NCBI RefSeq assembly: GCF_042676245.1
Contig: NZ_JBHTKA010000013.1
Coordinates: forward strand, 62,001 to 126,000
Length of the DNA stretch: 64,000 nt
Source: Ohtaekwangia kribbensis
Lineage (GTDB): Bacteria; Bacteroidota; Bacteroidia; Cytophagales; Cyclobacteriaceae
Direction of reading: 5' to 3'
A model generated the notes under the pieces. It made no database searches and was not told where the DNA came from. It was given only the letters and a program-made list of their open reading frames with translations. Position numbers and translations under genes: made by a program. This document shows, in pieces, positions 28,087 to 37,734 of this stretch; the stretch's first letter is position 1, and every line of letters begins with the position of its first letter.

Positions 28087-28514
28087 GAAATTCAATTTCT
28101 AATTCTTCTCCGCTGCTCTGCGTGCCCGCCTGATCGCAAGACCTTTAATTTGACTAACGGAGGAAAAGTGTATTCACTCAAACCGCTATATGAAAAACGA
28201 GGAGTTACGGAGTGTATGCATCTCCTATGGTTATTTATGAACATTAGAAGTATGACTGCTTCAAATATTCAACTTACAAGGAGCCACGAAGATGTTATTT
28301 ATGACGTTTCTTCCACCTATACCGCTGAAGTCGAAACGCAGCCAGTCATAAACAGACACGTAAGGAAACCAGCAAAAGACCATGTCCACCACCGATCACC
28401 AAACCTCACAACTGAACGGTAAATCTTCAAAATACCTTAATAAACCTCCAGTAATTTCAAGTTTTACACACTGGCCCGAAAATGGCAAAGGCATCGGAAC
28501 CCTTACCCTTACTT
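28087..28514. other. Gene-free stretch before the second permease
   Basis: About 430 bases. A frame at 28150-28422 is open but its text is not protein-like. I see no terminator, RNA gene or clear promoter. This junction separates TATA-rich DNA from the TATA-poor permease and may hold an integration boundary, though no repeat or integrase scar is visible. Confidence 0.45.
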
Positions 28515-30932
28515 ATGATCATCAATTATTTTAAGATCTCGCTTCGCAATCTGCTCAAGAACAAGTATTACAGTCTCATTAACATTCTGGGGCTTGTTTT
28601 GGGTATCACATGCGTGTTCCTAATCAATCAATATCTTAGCCGAGAGCTTGCATACGATAAATTTCATGAGGGTTCAGAAAATATCTATCGCGTAATCTGG
28701 GAAAACGATAATCCACAAACACGAACTCCTCACCCGCTTGCACAGGCGATGGTGCACGACTTTCCTGAAGTAGAGAATGCTGTAAGTCTTTCTCCCCTCT
28801 GGGGCCCCGGCCTTACACGCGAGACGTTCTCCATCCGCAACCCTCAGAAAAATATTCAATACGATGAAACCGGTGTGCTGGCAGTTGACACCACATTCTT
28901 CAAAGTTTTTTCATTTCCGATCGTCAAAGGTGATCCCGACAAGGCGTTGAAAAAAATGGGTGGCTTGCTGATCTCAGAAAAAGCCGCACACAAATATTTC
29001 GGTGATGAAGACCCTATCGGGAAATTTCTCTCAGTCAATGACGACAAAACGCTTACCGAAGTAGTAGCGGTATTCAAAGATGTTCCGGACCTCTCGCATT
29101 TTCATTTCGACTTTCTAGTTTCCTATGTTCTTGAAAAGGCAGACGAAGATCCGCAAAGTCGGTACTACACCTGGGCAGATTTCGGACACTATAATTATGT
29201 AAGACTGAAACCTGGAGCAGATGCAAAAAAACTTGAAAGTCAGTTAATGCCCTGGCTCAAAAATTATGTGGATTGGTCAGCTGAAGATTTCAAATACTTT
29301 GAGGACAATCATTATGGACTGAAACTTCAACCTATTACTGATATTCATCTCAAATCAAATGTTCGCTGGGAACTGGAGGGCAATGGCAACATCGATTATG
29401 TTTACATGATGATTGCTGCTGCAATTCTGATTCTTGTCATCGCGTGCATCAACTTCATTAATCTTACTACCGCACAATCAGCAGAGCGTGCCAAGGAGAT
29501 TGGTATACGCAAATCACTTGGCGCTTTAAAACGGCAACTCATCATTCAGTTCACTGGTGAATCTGTACTGGTAGCTTTGGCAGCGATGCTCGTGTCGCTC
29601 GCTATGATTCAGATACTGGTTCCAATGTTCAACTTTATGACGGAAAGTACAGTTCAGTTTTCGATGATCTCATTGATCGCGATTCTGACAGCGATCGGAA
29701 TAATGGTTGGACTTGTTGCCGGTATTTATCCGTCACTTTACTTAGCGTCAGTAAAACCAACCGCAGCGCTGAAAGGCAAATTTCTGCAAAGTCCAAAGGG
29801 AACTTCGATTCGCAAGGCCTTTACTGTTTTCCAGTTCAGTGCATCGATGGTACTGATCTGTGCTGCAGTGGTAATCTTCAATCAGCTTCAGGCAGTTCAA
29901 AACAGATCTGTTGGTTTTAGCAAGGAAGAAGTGATTGTAATACCTGTAAAAAATCAGGATGCATTGAGAGATCGCTTCGCAGACGTGGAGACAGCATTCA
30001 GGCAGCTTGCCGGTGTGAAAGAAGTTTCAGCAGCTTCCAACATTCCGGGTCGATCATTCAATCAAAATGAAATTTTTGAATCGACTCATCCTGAAAATGA
30101 CATTGATGCTTCTGAACTCGTTGTTGATCACGATTTTCTTAAAGTATTAAACATTTCGCTGGTAGAAGGACGTGATTTCCTAAGGGAGAATCCTGCGGAT
30201 GCAGACAATGCATTTCTGATTAACGAAACTACTGCGCGCAATCTTCAGCTCGACCATCCGGTTGGGAAGCAAATTACCTGGGTTCGAGATGGCGATCCCC
30301 TGAATGCGACTGTGATCGGTATTGTGAAAGATTTTAATTTTCAATCCCTGCATCACACCGTAAAACCATTGCTGATCAAATTGGGAAATAATGGTTTCAA
30401 TTACATCATTCTAAAACTCAACACCAATGATTTCAACAAAACGATTAGGGAAATAGAGGGAACCTGGAAAAAATTCGACAACAGGTTTACGTTCGAGTTC
30501 TTTTTTCTGACTGATAATCTTAACCAACAATATCGCAATGAACAAAATATCAATCGCGTTATCATTGCATTCTCAGGAGTAGCCATTTTGATTGCCTGCT
30601 TTGGACTGCTGGGAATCGCAGCGCTCACATTCCGCAACAAGACTAAAGAAATCAGTGTAAGAAAAGTTCTCGGTGCTGAGTTCGGCAATCTCGTGGTTTT
30701 GTTGCTTAAGGATTTTACTATTCTGATTTTGGTTGCCGTAGTCATCGCTACACCGGTAGTAATCTGGATCATGCAAAACTGGCTTCAGAATTTCGCTTAT
30801 CGCGTTACATTGAATCCACTCATTTTCATTGGCGCGGGAATGTTTTTGATTTTACTATCGTGGATTACATTAGGCTACCTCACGCTGACAATGGCAAGAA
30901 TCAACCCGGCCACTACGTTGAAGAGTGAATAG
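28515..30932 (+). CDS. ABC transporter permease, FtsX/MacB type, atypical composition
   Basis: About 805 residues from the ATG at 28515 (MIINYFKISLRNLLKNKYYS), the normal family start; an ATG at 28482 adds eleven. Layout matches the permease at 4191: helix near 20-42, MacB-PCD domain, FtsX core with RAKEIGIRKSLGALKRQLII near 335, second periplasmic domain, second core with KTKEISVRKVLGAEFGNLVV near 715. No ATPase gene is linked. The gene contains only two TATA tetranucleotides by eye against 25 in the paralogue of similar length, so it probably came from another lineage. Confidence 0.93.
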   Translation: MIINYFKISLRNLLKNKYYSLINILGLVLGITCVFLINQYLSRELAYDKFHEGSENIYRVIWENDNPQTRTPHPLAQAMVHDFPEVENAVSLSPLWGPGLTRETFSIRNPQKNIQYDETGVLAVDTTFFKVFSFPIVKGDPDKALKKMGGLLISEKAAHKYFGDEDPIGKFLSVNDDKTLTEVVAVFKDVPDLSHFHFDFLVSYVLEKADEDPQSRYYTWADFGHYNYVRLKPGADAKKLESQLMPWLKNYVDWSAEDFKYFEDNHYGLKLQPITDIHLKSNVRWELEGNGNIDYVYMMIAAAILILVIACINFINLTTAQSAERAKEIGIRKSLGALKRQLIIQFTGESVLVALAAMLVSLAMIQILVPMFNFMTESTVQFSMISLIAILTAIGIMVGLVAGIYPSLYLASVKPTAALKGKFLQSPKGTSIRKAFTVFQFSASMVLICAAVVIFNQLQAVQNRSVGFSKEEVIVIPVKNQDALRDRFADVETAFRQLAGVKEVSAASNIPGRSFNQNEIFESTHPENDIDASELVVDHDFLKVLNISLVEGRDFLRENPADADNAFLINETTARNLQLDHPVGKQITWVRDGDPLNATVIGIVKDFNFQSLHHTVKPLLIKLGNNGFNYIILKLNTNDFNKTIREIEGTWKKFDNRFTFEFFFLTDNLNQQYRNEQNINRVIIAFSGVAILIACFGLLGIAALTFRNKTKEISVRKVLGAEFGNLVVLLLKDFTILILVAVVIATPVVIWIMQNWLQNFAYRVTLNPLIFIGAGMFLILLSWITLGYLTLTMARINPATTLKSE

Positions 30933-31016
30933 TCTTTAAGGTGATATAGAACCAGAAACAAGGTACTAGTACCTCGTCATTGAAGGAACTGAAATTTAAA
31001 ATTTCCTTCGATCCAC

Positions 31017-31469
31017 TTATTCTGCCTGTATCATCTCACGAATCAACGCCCAACCAGACGGGCTTTCCTTATACCTTATATATAAGACCAAAGAGCGTCC
31101 CTTAAAAATAAAAGGCTTGCCATCACCCTTGGGTGTTCCTTCAATAGTAAAGGTTGATATTTCGGTTGCTGTTTCGCCATGAATCTCGAAGCTCTCTATT
31201 TTATGTTCCTTGAATTTCATACTGTACGATTGGAGCGTTCCTTTCAGCTCCGAGATATTGGCATCACGACCGATCAGTAGTCTATCAAACGCAAGCGCCT
31301 TGACAACATTGGGATGATGATAAGCTGTTATCATCTGAACGTCACCCGCGACAAAAGCTTGTGCTAGGTCAGCGCGTAACTTGTTAAATGCCTCCGTATC
31401 TTTTTCTTGTGACGAGGCTGTAGTGATGGTGAACAAAACGAAGATGAGTACACAAATCTTTTGTTTCAT
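31017..31469 (-). CDS. Secreted NTF2-like (SnoaL/DUF4440-type) protein
   Basis: About 150 residues from the ATG at 31469 (MKQKICVLIFVLF), with a signal peptide cleaved near TTASSQ. The mature part has the cone-shaped NTF2-like pattern: helix AFNKLRADLAQAFVAGDVQM with ITAYHHPNVVKAL, then strands HKIESFEIHGETATEISTFT, FKGRSLVLYIRYKESPSGWA. Such proteins bind small ligands or are isomerase-like; nothing here fixes a substrate. The palindrome at 31686 lies upstream. Confidence 0.8.
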   Translation of the reverse strand: MKQKICVLIFVLFTITTASSQEKDTEAFNKLRADLAQAFVAGDVQMITAYHHPNVVKALAFDRLLIGRDANISELKGTLQSYSMKFKEHKIESFEIHGETATEISTFTIEGTPKGDGKPFIFKGRSLVLYIRYKESPSGWALIREMIQAE

Positions 31470-31529
31470 TGAATAGTTTAGTTTGAGGATGAATCTACAA
31501 GGTAGAAATACAATCCAGACAATCCGCAC

Positions 31530-31835
31530 ATAGAAAGTTAAACCGGACAGATAGAGTATACTTTATATCTGGTGTGATATGTTGTTGGGGATTGTAAAAT
31601 GTAGCCGATAGGTAGAGAGAACCAAGACACCGAGTACTAACGGCCAAAATTTCTTTAGGGATGTTCAGTTTAGAGATATTGAGGCAATTACATTTTATGT
31701 AATTCTTGTTACCATTTTGTTACTCACAGTACTGACTATCAAAGAAGGGCACATTTTGTATCAGTAACTATCATTCAGAAAGATTGAATGACGATCGTTG
31801 ATGTTCAGTTGTCACTCCCTAATGGAGCAAAAAAC
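31530..31835. other. Gene-free stretch with an inverted repeat
   Basis: About 306 AT-rich bases between two minus-strand genes. Besides the inverted repeat at 31686-31704 I see no ORF or RNA gene. Confidence 0.45.
31686..31704. promoter_or_regulatory. Perfect inverted repeat, possible operator
   Basis: AATTACAT and ATGTAATT flank a TTT spacer. It lies about 215 bases upstream of the NTF2-like gene and 130 bases downstream of the TetR gene. It lacks GC pairs and a T-tract, so it is a better candidate for a dimer binding site than for a terminator. Confidence 0.3.
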
Positions 31836-32417
31836 CTAATTCAATACCGACAAGGCAGTTTTAATGATGTCATCAAAAAAGGCTTTGTCAGTCGTTGACT
31901 TCGCAGATACCTGTATACCTTTTATAGTAGTCAGGAAAAAACGTGTGAGCGCACGAGCATCCTGTTTGTTGGTTACTTCACCACTCTCCTGTCCTTTCTG
32001 TATAGCCAGATGAAAAGCCTCTTCAAGTTGCTTTTCATTTCTGCACACCATATTCCGTACTTCAACATCGTGCGGAGCTAGCTCCACTTCTGCGTTCACC
32101 ATAAAACAACCTTTATGCTGTTTGTCTCGAAGCAGGTTACTGGCAATCATTTCCAGAAGTTGTCTGATGGCGTCTATGGCAGACGTTGTGTTAGCTACTA
32201 TACTATACATCTGACTCCCGGAAGTATTTTGATAAAACTCCAACGCCTTCAGAAACAACGTATGTTTGTCGCCATAGGTATCATATAGACTTGACCGGCT
32301 TATACCCAGCGAGTCCACCAGATCCTGCATAGACGTACCGTTGTATCCCTTCAGCCAAAAAAGAGACACAGCTTTATTCAATACTTCGCTTTCATCAAAA
32401 TCTTTTGTTCGCGCCAT
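31836..32417 (-). CDS. TetR/AcrR family repressor
   Basis: A 193-residue regulator. The N-terminal helix-turn-helix spans about 10-55 (VLNKAVSLFWLKGYNGTSMQ, DSLGISRSSLYDTYGDKHTL) and the C-terminal ligand domain is of the TetR_C_16/YxaF-like type (GCFMVNAEVELAPHD). It lies 97 bases downstream of the SDR gene on the same strand, a common pairing in which the repressor controls the SDR. Confidence 0.92.
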   Translation of the reverse strand: MARTKDFDESEVLNKAVSLFWLKGYNGTSMQDLVDSLGISRSSLYDTYGDKHTLFLKALEFYQNTSGSQMYSIVANTTSAIDAIRQLLEMIASNLLRDKQHKGCFMVNAEVELAPHDVEVRNMVCRNEKQLEEAFHLAIQKGQESGEVTNKQDARALTRFFLTTIKGIQVSAKSTTDKAFFDDIIKTALSVLN

Positions 32418-32514
32418 AACAGAAAAAGCTTTACCTGTTTAAAGGCAAAGCTATTCATTTTTTGATATACGGTAGGCACCCGCCTTTTAACGAGCTGTTG
32501 TTCCTGTGTGCAGA

Positions 32515-33264
32515 TTATCGCACGCCACCGCTGGCAATAATTGTTTCGCCTGTTAACCAGCGTGAATCATCGGATGCTAGAAAGACCGCGATGGGTGCAA
32601 TGTCATTCGGCTGTCCTGTGCGTCCAAGTGGTGTGGACTTTACTGCATTGGTATGGAATTCACTTCCTATAAAGCCGGCAGAATGTGTGCCTTCTGTTTC
32701 TACAATGCCCGGGTTAATGGCGTTAACGCGAATGTTTCTCGCGCCCAATTCTTTTGAAAGAACCTGCGTGATTGAATCCACCGCTCCTTTAGTCGCGGTA
32801 TAAATAGAACTGCCGGGAGGTGTAATACGTGTTACCGTAGAACTGATGTTAATGATGCTTCCGCCTTTGTCACCAAATTGTTTCACCGCTCCTTGCGTAA
32901 CCAGTAGCAAGCCCAACACATTGGTATTAAACTGTCTGTTAAACTCTTCTACGGTTACGTCTTCAATGGGAGTAAACTGATATACACCGGCATTGTTCAC
33001 GAGTATATCTACACCACCAAAAGCTTTCCTGGCTTCATTAAAGATTTGGTCAACATCGGCTTGTTGCGAAACATTACCTTTAACAGCAATGGCCTTACCT
33101 CCGTTCTTCACAATTTCGTCAACCACTTTTTCTGCTCCTTCTCTCGCAGAAGCATAGTTTACAACAACGGCTGCACCTTCTGCTGCCAGGCCTTTAGCGA
33201 TCTCTGAGCCAATTCCTTTGGAAGCTCCGGTAACTACTGCGACTTTGTTTGTTAGCTTTTTCAT
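32515..33264 (-). CDS. SDR family oxidoreductase (FabG-like)
   Basis: A 249-residue classical short-chain dehydrogenase. The NAD(P) motif TGASKGIG is at 12-19, NNAG at 90-93, and the catalytic set is Ser142, Tyr155 and Lys159 (YTATK). The C-terminal region INPGIVETEGT and LTGETIIASGG is typical. The residues after strand 2 (NYASARE) favour NADP. Substrate unknown; linked to the TetR repressor gene. Confidence 0.93.
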   Translation of the reverse strand: MKKLTNKVAVVTGASKGIGSEIAKGLAAEGAAVVVNYASAREGAEKVVDEIVKNGGKAIAVKGNVSQQADVDQIFNEARKAFGGVDILVNNAGVYQFTPIEDVTVEEFNRQFNTNVLGLLLVTQGAVKQFGDKGGSIINISSTVTRITPPGSSIYTATKGAVDSITQVLSKELGARNIRVNAINPGIVETEGTHSAGFIGSEFHTNAVKSTPLGRTGQPNDIAPIAVFLASDDSRWLTGETIIASGGVR

Positions 33265-33393
33265 TTTTGTTTAATTAAGTTGTTTCTGGAATATTCATTC
33301 CAAAATAAAAACAACAATTCGGAATAATCGTTCCGGAATCAAAAAAATAAATTGAAAATCTTGAAAAACGGTCTTCCGGGCTTACCTGAGGCT

Positions 33394-33822
33394 TTATCTT
33401 ATAAATCGCTGGGGTTCGTGATAGATATTCTCCAGGTAATCCTGCTGCGTGCAGGGAGGATATATTTCGATGAAGTCCACAACACCTTTGTTTATGGAAG
33501 CGGTAATACCTTTACCGGCAAAGATCAACTGGTTGGAAGTTTTACCGGCACGCGATCGAACGGTCTCATCCGGTACCTGCCGGGCAGAGCTGTTGAATTC
33601 ATCCCATAGCTTCTTCGCCAACACGTCATCGGAAATGTAAATCACCCTCAACGTGCCATTCTGAAAAAAGAAAAACTGACGGTTGCGCATATCAACCCGG
33701 CATGCGTTTGTTACTTTTTCATAGCGAACATTTTCATGTATCCGGTCAATGGGAATGTTATGCTGTGCTATAAATTGATCATAGCTTAAACTGAAACACG
33801 TTTGATAATCGCCTATATTCAC
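33394..33822 (-). CDS. Hypothetical protein, 142 aa
   Basis: Not recognised. It has no signal peptide or membrane helix; the text has a mixed alpha/beta pattern (RQFFFFQNGTLRVIYISDDV, then GKGITASINKGVVDFIEIYP) and could be a small ligand-binding or immunity-type domain. Codon use matches its neighbours. It lies alone between the SDR and lipoprotein genes. Confidence 0.6.
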   Translation of the reverse strand: MNIGDYQTCFSLSYDQFIAQHNIPIDRIHENVRYEKVTNACRVDMRNRQFFFFQNGTLRVIYISDDVLAKKLWDEFNSSARQVPDETVRSRAGKTSNQLIFAGKGITASINKGVVDFIEIYPPCTQQDYLENIYHEPQRFIR

Positions 33823-34046
33823 TTGTTAGGGTTGCTGTATGGAGCACACAAGTTACAGAGTTTAATAGCACCATGCTTGCCGTACGCGATTAATGAGCGG
33901 GAATCTTCACCCTGCGCGATTCTTTATGTGACCGAAACAACCCTATCCCTATGCGCAATACAGGCCAGGTACCAGAATTGCTTCTGTTGAGGCTTTAAAA
34001 CAGCATTAATACACTGCTGATACTTCGTGAACCAACTCCTTGTTTC

Positions 34047-35240
34047 CTAATCGGCAAGAGTAGTCTGGATGGTGAGGGTCTGTAGCGCGAAGACATCTTC
34101 AATTCGATCATCCGGCGGCCAGTATGAAATCCTGCGTGTGTCGAAGCTGAATGTCGGTGCAAAAACCGCTGTGGTAGTATATACACCTGCAATTTGGGAA
34201 CGTTTTACCCGCACATTGATCTCTCCCTTTTCACCCGGAAGTACACCCATCGTACCTCCCGTTGGATTTGTTAGTGAAGCCGTGATCACATTAGCATTCC
34301 CCGGATAGTTGGGAATTGGATATGTTTTGTCTTTATACTCTCCGGGCACCATACCAGTAATCGGATGGTTTCCCTGGTTTGTCCACGTTGCTATAGCGAA
34401 GAAATCTTCAATGGCAACGCCATCACCAGTCGCTACTTCTTCCGTTACTATCGGAGAATCAAAACGAATCGGATTGGCTACATCCACAATAACATTATAT
34501 ACTCTTGACTTCGACCCCAGCGAGTTCTCGGCCTGCAGGTAAAAATGTTTAGGATATGTAAAGTCTACTGCTAAGCCGTTCGCAGGATATAGAATAAAAT
34601 CATTGTCTATAGTATAACGGATGAGCGCAGCATCGTACGTTATCGTAGGCGTAAGCTGACTAAAATTGGTTCCTTCCGGAACAATAACATAGATCGCATT
34701 TTCCGTGTAGTTCTCGTATTCAGCTATTTTAACGGCTTCGATCGTAGCAGCCAGTGCCGGGTTTTTACTTTTCTCAAATTTAAACCCGGTAATTTTTGCA
34801 TTCGTGAAAAAGGGTTCACCTCCATATACAACGGTTACATCATAGTGAACGGCCTTTGTCTGAGAAGTAGTGGATGAAATTGTGTACGTTACCGGATCAA
34901 GGGAAAAATCCTGCGACTCACCAGGCAAAGGTGAGATCTGATATTTATTATTGTCCAGATTAAATTGCTTCAGACTAAGCATCAGGCTTGTTTGAGAATG
35001 AGGAATCGTTATTTCTATTTTCCCGAACCTGGTCTCTACTCCGTTTGTGATTTCCGGATGAACTATATCAATATCCAGGTATGCTACTTCAGACAATGGA
35101 AAATCGTTCAGCTTTGCTTCACTCCAAAAAACATTGTCAATATTTTCTTCTGTATCATCTGACGAGCAGCCAGCAAATAGGACTGCTCCTAAAAGAATAT
35201 AGTATAAAAAGAATTGCTTTGAACGAAACGGTGTACGCAT
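34047..35240 (-). CDS. Large lipoprotein with DUF5018-like beta domains
   Basis: About 397 residues from the ATG at 35240 (MRTPFRSKQFF). The lipobox is LFAGC with Cys25. The body is a series of immunoglobulin-like beta repeats of the kind seen in DUF5018 and related surface lipoproteins of Bacteroidota: KITGFKFEKSKNPALAATIE, EGTNFSQLTPTITYDAALIR, YLQAENSLGSKSRVYNVIVD. Such proteins often sit on the outer membrane and may bind glycans or proteins. The upstream extension to 35342 is unlikely. No linked SusCD genes. Confidence 0.75.
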   Translation of the reverse strand: MRTPFRSKQFFLYYILLGAVLFAGCSSDDTEENIDNVFWSEAKLNDFPLSEVAYLDIDIVHPEITNGVETRFGKIEITIPHSQTSLMLSLKQFNLDNNKYQISPLPGESQDFSLDPVTYTISSTTSQTKAVHYDVTVVYGGEPFFTNAKITGFKFEKSKNPALAATIEAVKIAEYENYTENAIYVIVPEGTNFSQLTPTITYDAALIRYTIDNDFILYPANGLAVDFTYPKHFYLQAENSLGSKSRVYNVIVDVANPIRFDSPIVTEEVATGDGVAIEDFFAIATWTNQGNHPITGMVPGEYKDKTYPIPNYPGNANVITASLTNPTGGTMGVLPGEKGEINVRVKRSQIAGVYTTTAVFAPTFSFDTRRISYWPPDDRIEDVFALQTLTIQTTLAD

Positions 35241-35583
35241 GACGGTGGTTAACATTGGGGGCAAAGATTGTTGATTGACTCGTGCGTGTACGCAATACGT
35301 TGTGACAAGGTTGCGCTGGGCAGACAAATTACTATAGAACATGAAGATATAGGCTGATAACTTATTTCTCCACTATTGTTGTCTTTGTATTAACTATTCA
35401 AATGCTTGGGTCGCATATATACATGCTCGTTCCTCTCACCCCGAATGTATATCAATCGCCATTGATCTGATCCACCGACCGCTGATCTACATTTACCCCT
35501 CTCGCGTTAGCAAAAATTCTTTTGCATGTCAGTTGCACCTTAGTACATTGGTTCTTCTATCTTTGATAATAACCCCGAAGCAA

Positions 35584-35826
35584 ATGAAGACAATGACTTG
35601 TAAACAATTAGGCGGAGCCTGTGACCAAACGTTTAGCGCCAACACGTTTGATGAGATCGCGATGATGGTAAGCAAGCACGCACGTGAGCAAGTTCAGCAA
35701 GGCGATCCGGCTCATATCGAAGCCATGAATGCGATGCGCAACAGCATGACCTCTCAGGAAGCAATGAATGCCTGGATGAATGAGAAAAGGAATGCATTTG
35801 ATAGTTTGCCAGATGAAAACAGGTAA
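35584..35826 (+). CDS. DUF1059-like small protein
   Basis: About 80 residues from the ATG at 35584. The opening MTCKQLGGACDQTFSANTFD and the following helix MMVSKHAREQV match the DUF1059 pattern of small, putatively metal-binding proteins (C-x-LG-x-x-C). The C-terminal half (NAMRNSMTSQEAMNAWMNEK) is helical and longer than in typical members. Function unknown; the two cysteines could coordinate a metal. Confidence 0.72.
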   Translation: MKTMTCKQLGGACDQTFSANTFDEIAMMVSKHAREQVQQGDPAHIEAMNAMRNSMTSQEAMNAWMNEKRNAFDSLPDENR

Positions 35827-35997
35827 TTGGTAATACTACAATGCTAATCGTTGGTTGCTATTCAAGATCCGAATCCAACCACAAGCCGTTTTTATATTTA
35901 TTAGCTGACAACATATAGCAATCAAATCTTGCAAAAAAAATCACTCGCTATAGCTATATTGACTGGTCGATCTGTTAAAAATTCTTTCCCCTCTCCT

Positions 35998-37485
35998 ATG
36001 AAAAAAATATGCATCCCGGTTATTTGTTGTTCGCTCGCCTTAACGGTTGCCTGTGGAAAGAAAGTTAAAGAGACATCGGCCAATGCAGAAAGTCGCATGA
36101 GGCAAGTGGAACAAAGCCTTGAAGGTGTAGTTCCTGTAGAGGGTGAAGGAAAATGGACTATTGAAGAGCGCATGGCTTTTTATAAGGTTAAAGGATTGAG
36201 TATTGCCGTAATCGACAACTTCAAAATTGATTGGGCTAAAGGTTATGGATTTGCTGATGCTGAAGAGCAGCGAAGGGTAACTACCGAAACATTATTTCAA
36301 GCTGCATCAATCAGTAAATCACTGAACGGTGTAGGCGTTTTAAAACTGGCACAAGAAGGTAAAGTAGAACTCGGCACGGATATCAACACCTACCTGCGTT
36401 CGTGGAAATTTCCATACGATGATGTTTCAAACGGGAAGAAAATTACCTTGGCAAATATACTCTCGCACACAGCCGGTCTCACTGTCCATGGCTTCCCCGG
36501 GTATCAACAAGGCGACTCGTTGCCAGCAATCATTGAAATTCTCAATGGTACAATGCCAGCCAACTCTCCTGCTGTTCGCTCTAAATTAGAACCGGGATTG
36601 CGCGTTGAGTACTCCGGTGGTGGCACTACTATATCGCAATGTATCGTACGTGATGTTACTCAATTGCCCTATGAAGAGTACATGAGAACAGCTGTATTGG
36701 AGCCAATGGGAATGTCAGGCAGTTTTTACAATCAGCCACCCCCGGAATCGAGAGCAGCATTACTCGCCACGGGATATGATTACAACGGCAACGTATTAAA
36801 CGGAAAATACCATATATACCCTGAGCAAGCCGCTGCGGGTCTTTGGACAAACCCCACTGACCTGGCAAAGTATATAATTGAGACACAACTTTCCTGGGCA
36901 GGAGAATCGTCTAAGGTACTTTCCAAAGAATATACCCAGAAACGGCTCACAGCGATACAAGGTATTGCCGGCCTGGGAGTTTTTCTTCCAACGCATGGCC
37001 ATGATAAATACTTTGAGCATGGCGGATCGAACGCGGGTTTCCGAAGTATATATATGGGTGGTATAGAAAATGGGAAAGGTTTGGTGGTCATGGTAAATTC
37101 TGACAATGATGCTATTCTGCAGGAAATCGTAACGAGCATTGCAAATGTTTATGGATGGGATGGTTTCCAAAAACCTGAACCTAAAAAAATTGTCACGCTG
37201 CAACCAGAGCAACTACAAGTATTGGAAGGATATTATCAATTGGCGGGTAAAAAAGATGCTTATCTTAATTTCAGGGTATCCGGCAATCAATTGATCTTGA
37301 AGCAGCTTTGGGACGGCAGAGAAGTAACCTTCGATCCTGAATCCGATACAGAATTTTTCAGTCGTCAGTTTCCTTTTCCTTTGAAATTCACGAAAGATGC
37401 GAAGGGAAATGCAGTTCAGGTACTTGCCTTCGAGAAAGATATCTGGAATAAAGTTGTAAACTATGACTCAACAAAGTCGTATTAG
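35998..37485 (+). CDS. Serine hydrolase, class C beta-lactamase-like lipoprotein
   Basis: About 495 residues from the ATG at 35998 (MKKICIPVICCSL), with lipobox TVAC (Cys19). The beta-lactamase/transpeptidase domain has the nucleophile motif SISK (Ser104, Lys107), the YSGGG motif in place of YxN, and HGGS near residue 342 in place of KTG. A C-terminal beta domain of about 100 residues follows (LQVLEGYYQLAGKKDAYLNF). Members include D-aminopeptidases, esterases and penicillin-binding proteins, so true beta-lactamase activity is not implied. Upstream start at 35929 is unlikely. Confidence 0.9.
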   Translation: MKKICIPVICCSLALTVACGKKVKETSANAESRMRQVEQSLEGVVPVEGEGKWTIEERMAFYKVKGLSIAVIDNFKIDWAKGYGFADAEEQRRVTTETLFQAASISKSLNGVGVLKLAQEGKVELGTDINTYLRSWKFPYDDVSNGKKITLANILSHTAGLTVHGFPGYQQGDSLPAIIEILNGTMPANSPAVRSKLEPGLRVEYSGGGTTISQCIVRDVTQLPYEEYMRTAVLEPMGMSGSFYNQPPPESRAALLATGYDYNGNVLNGKYHIYPEQAAAGLWTNPTDLAKYIIETQLSWAGESSKVLSKEYTQKRLTAIQGIAGLGVFLPTHGHDKYFEHGGSNAGFRSIYMGGIENGKGLVVMVNSDNDAILQEIVTSIANVYGWDGFQKPEPKKIVTLQPEQLQVLEGYYQLAGKKDAYLNFRVSGNQLILKQLWDGREVTFDPESDTEFFSRQFPFPLKFTKDAKGNAVQVLAFEKDIWNKVVNYDSTKSY

Positions 37486-37734
37486 TATAAGCCACAAAAT
37501 ATGCAAAAATGCATCACTCAATAAATGGCTGGCCAGTATCCGTCTTTCAAACCTATCAGAGTTATACAATCCGCAACTATATATATCAGAAGACACCGGT
37601 GTGTTATAACATAAATTATCACAACTCTCAAGTTACAGCATTTTATAATCGATAACTTATACACTTTATCGGATCAGATATCCATATTGTTTACACTAAC
37701 TCCATTCGATCTTTGATGTATATACGCAAAACTA

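Noticed and set aside
28150..28422. 90-codon plus-strand ORF
   Set aside because: The translation is rich in His, Arg and Ser without any domain-like pattern and there is no operon context.
35998..37485. Antibiotic-resistance beta-lactamase
   Set aside because: The motifs fit the broad serine hydrolase family, the YxN motif is replaced by YSG and the protein has an extra C-terminal domain; resistance cannot be claimed.
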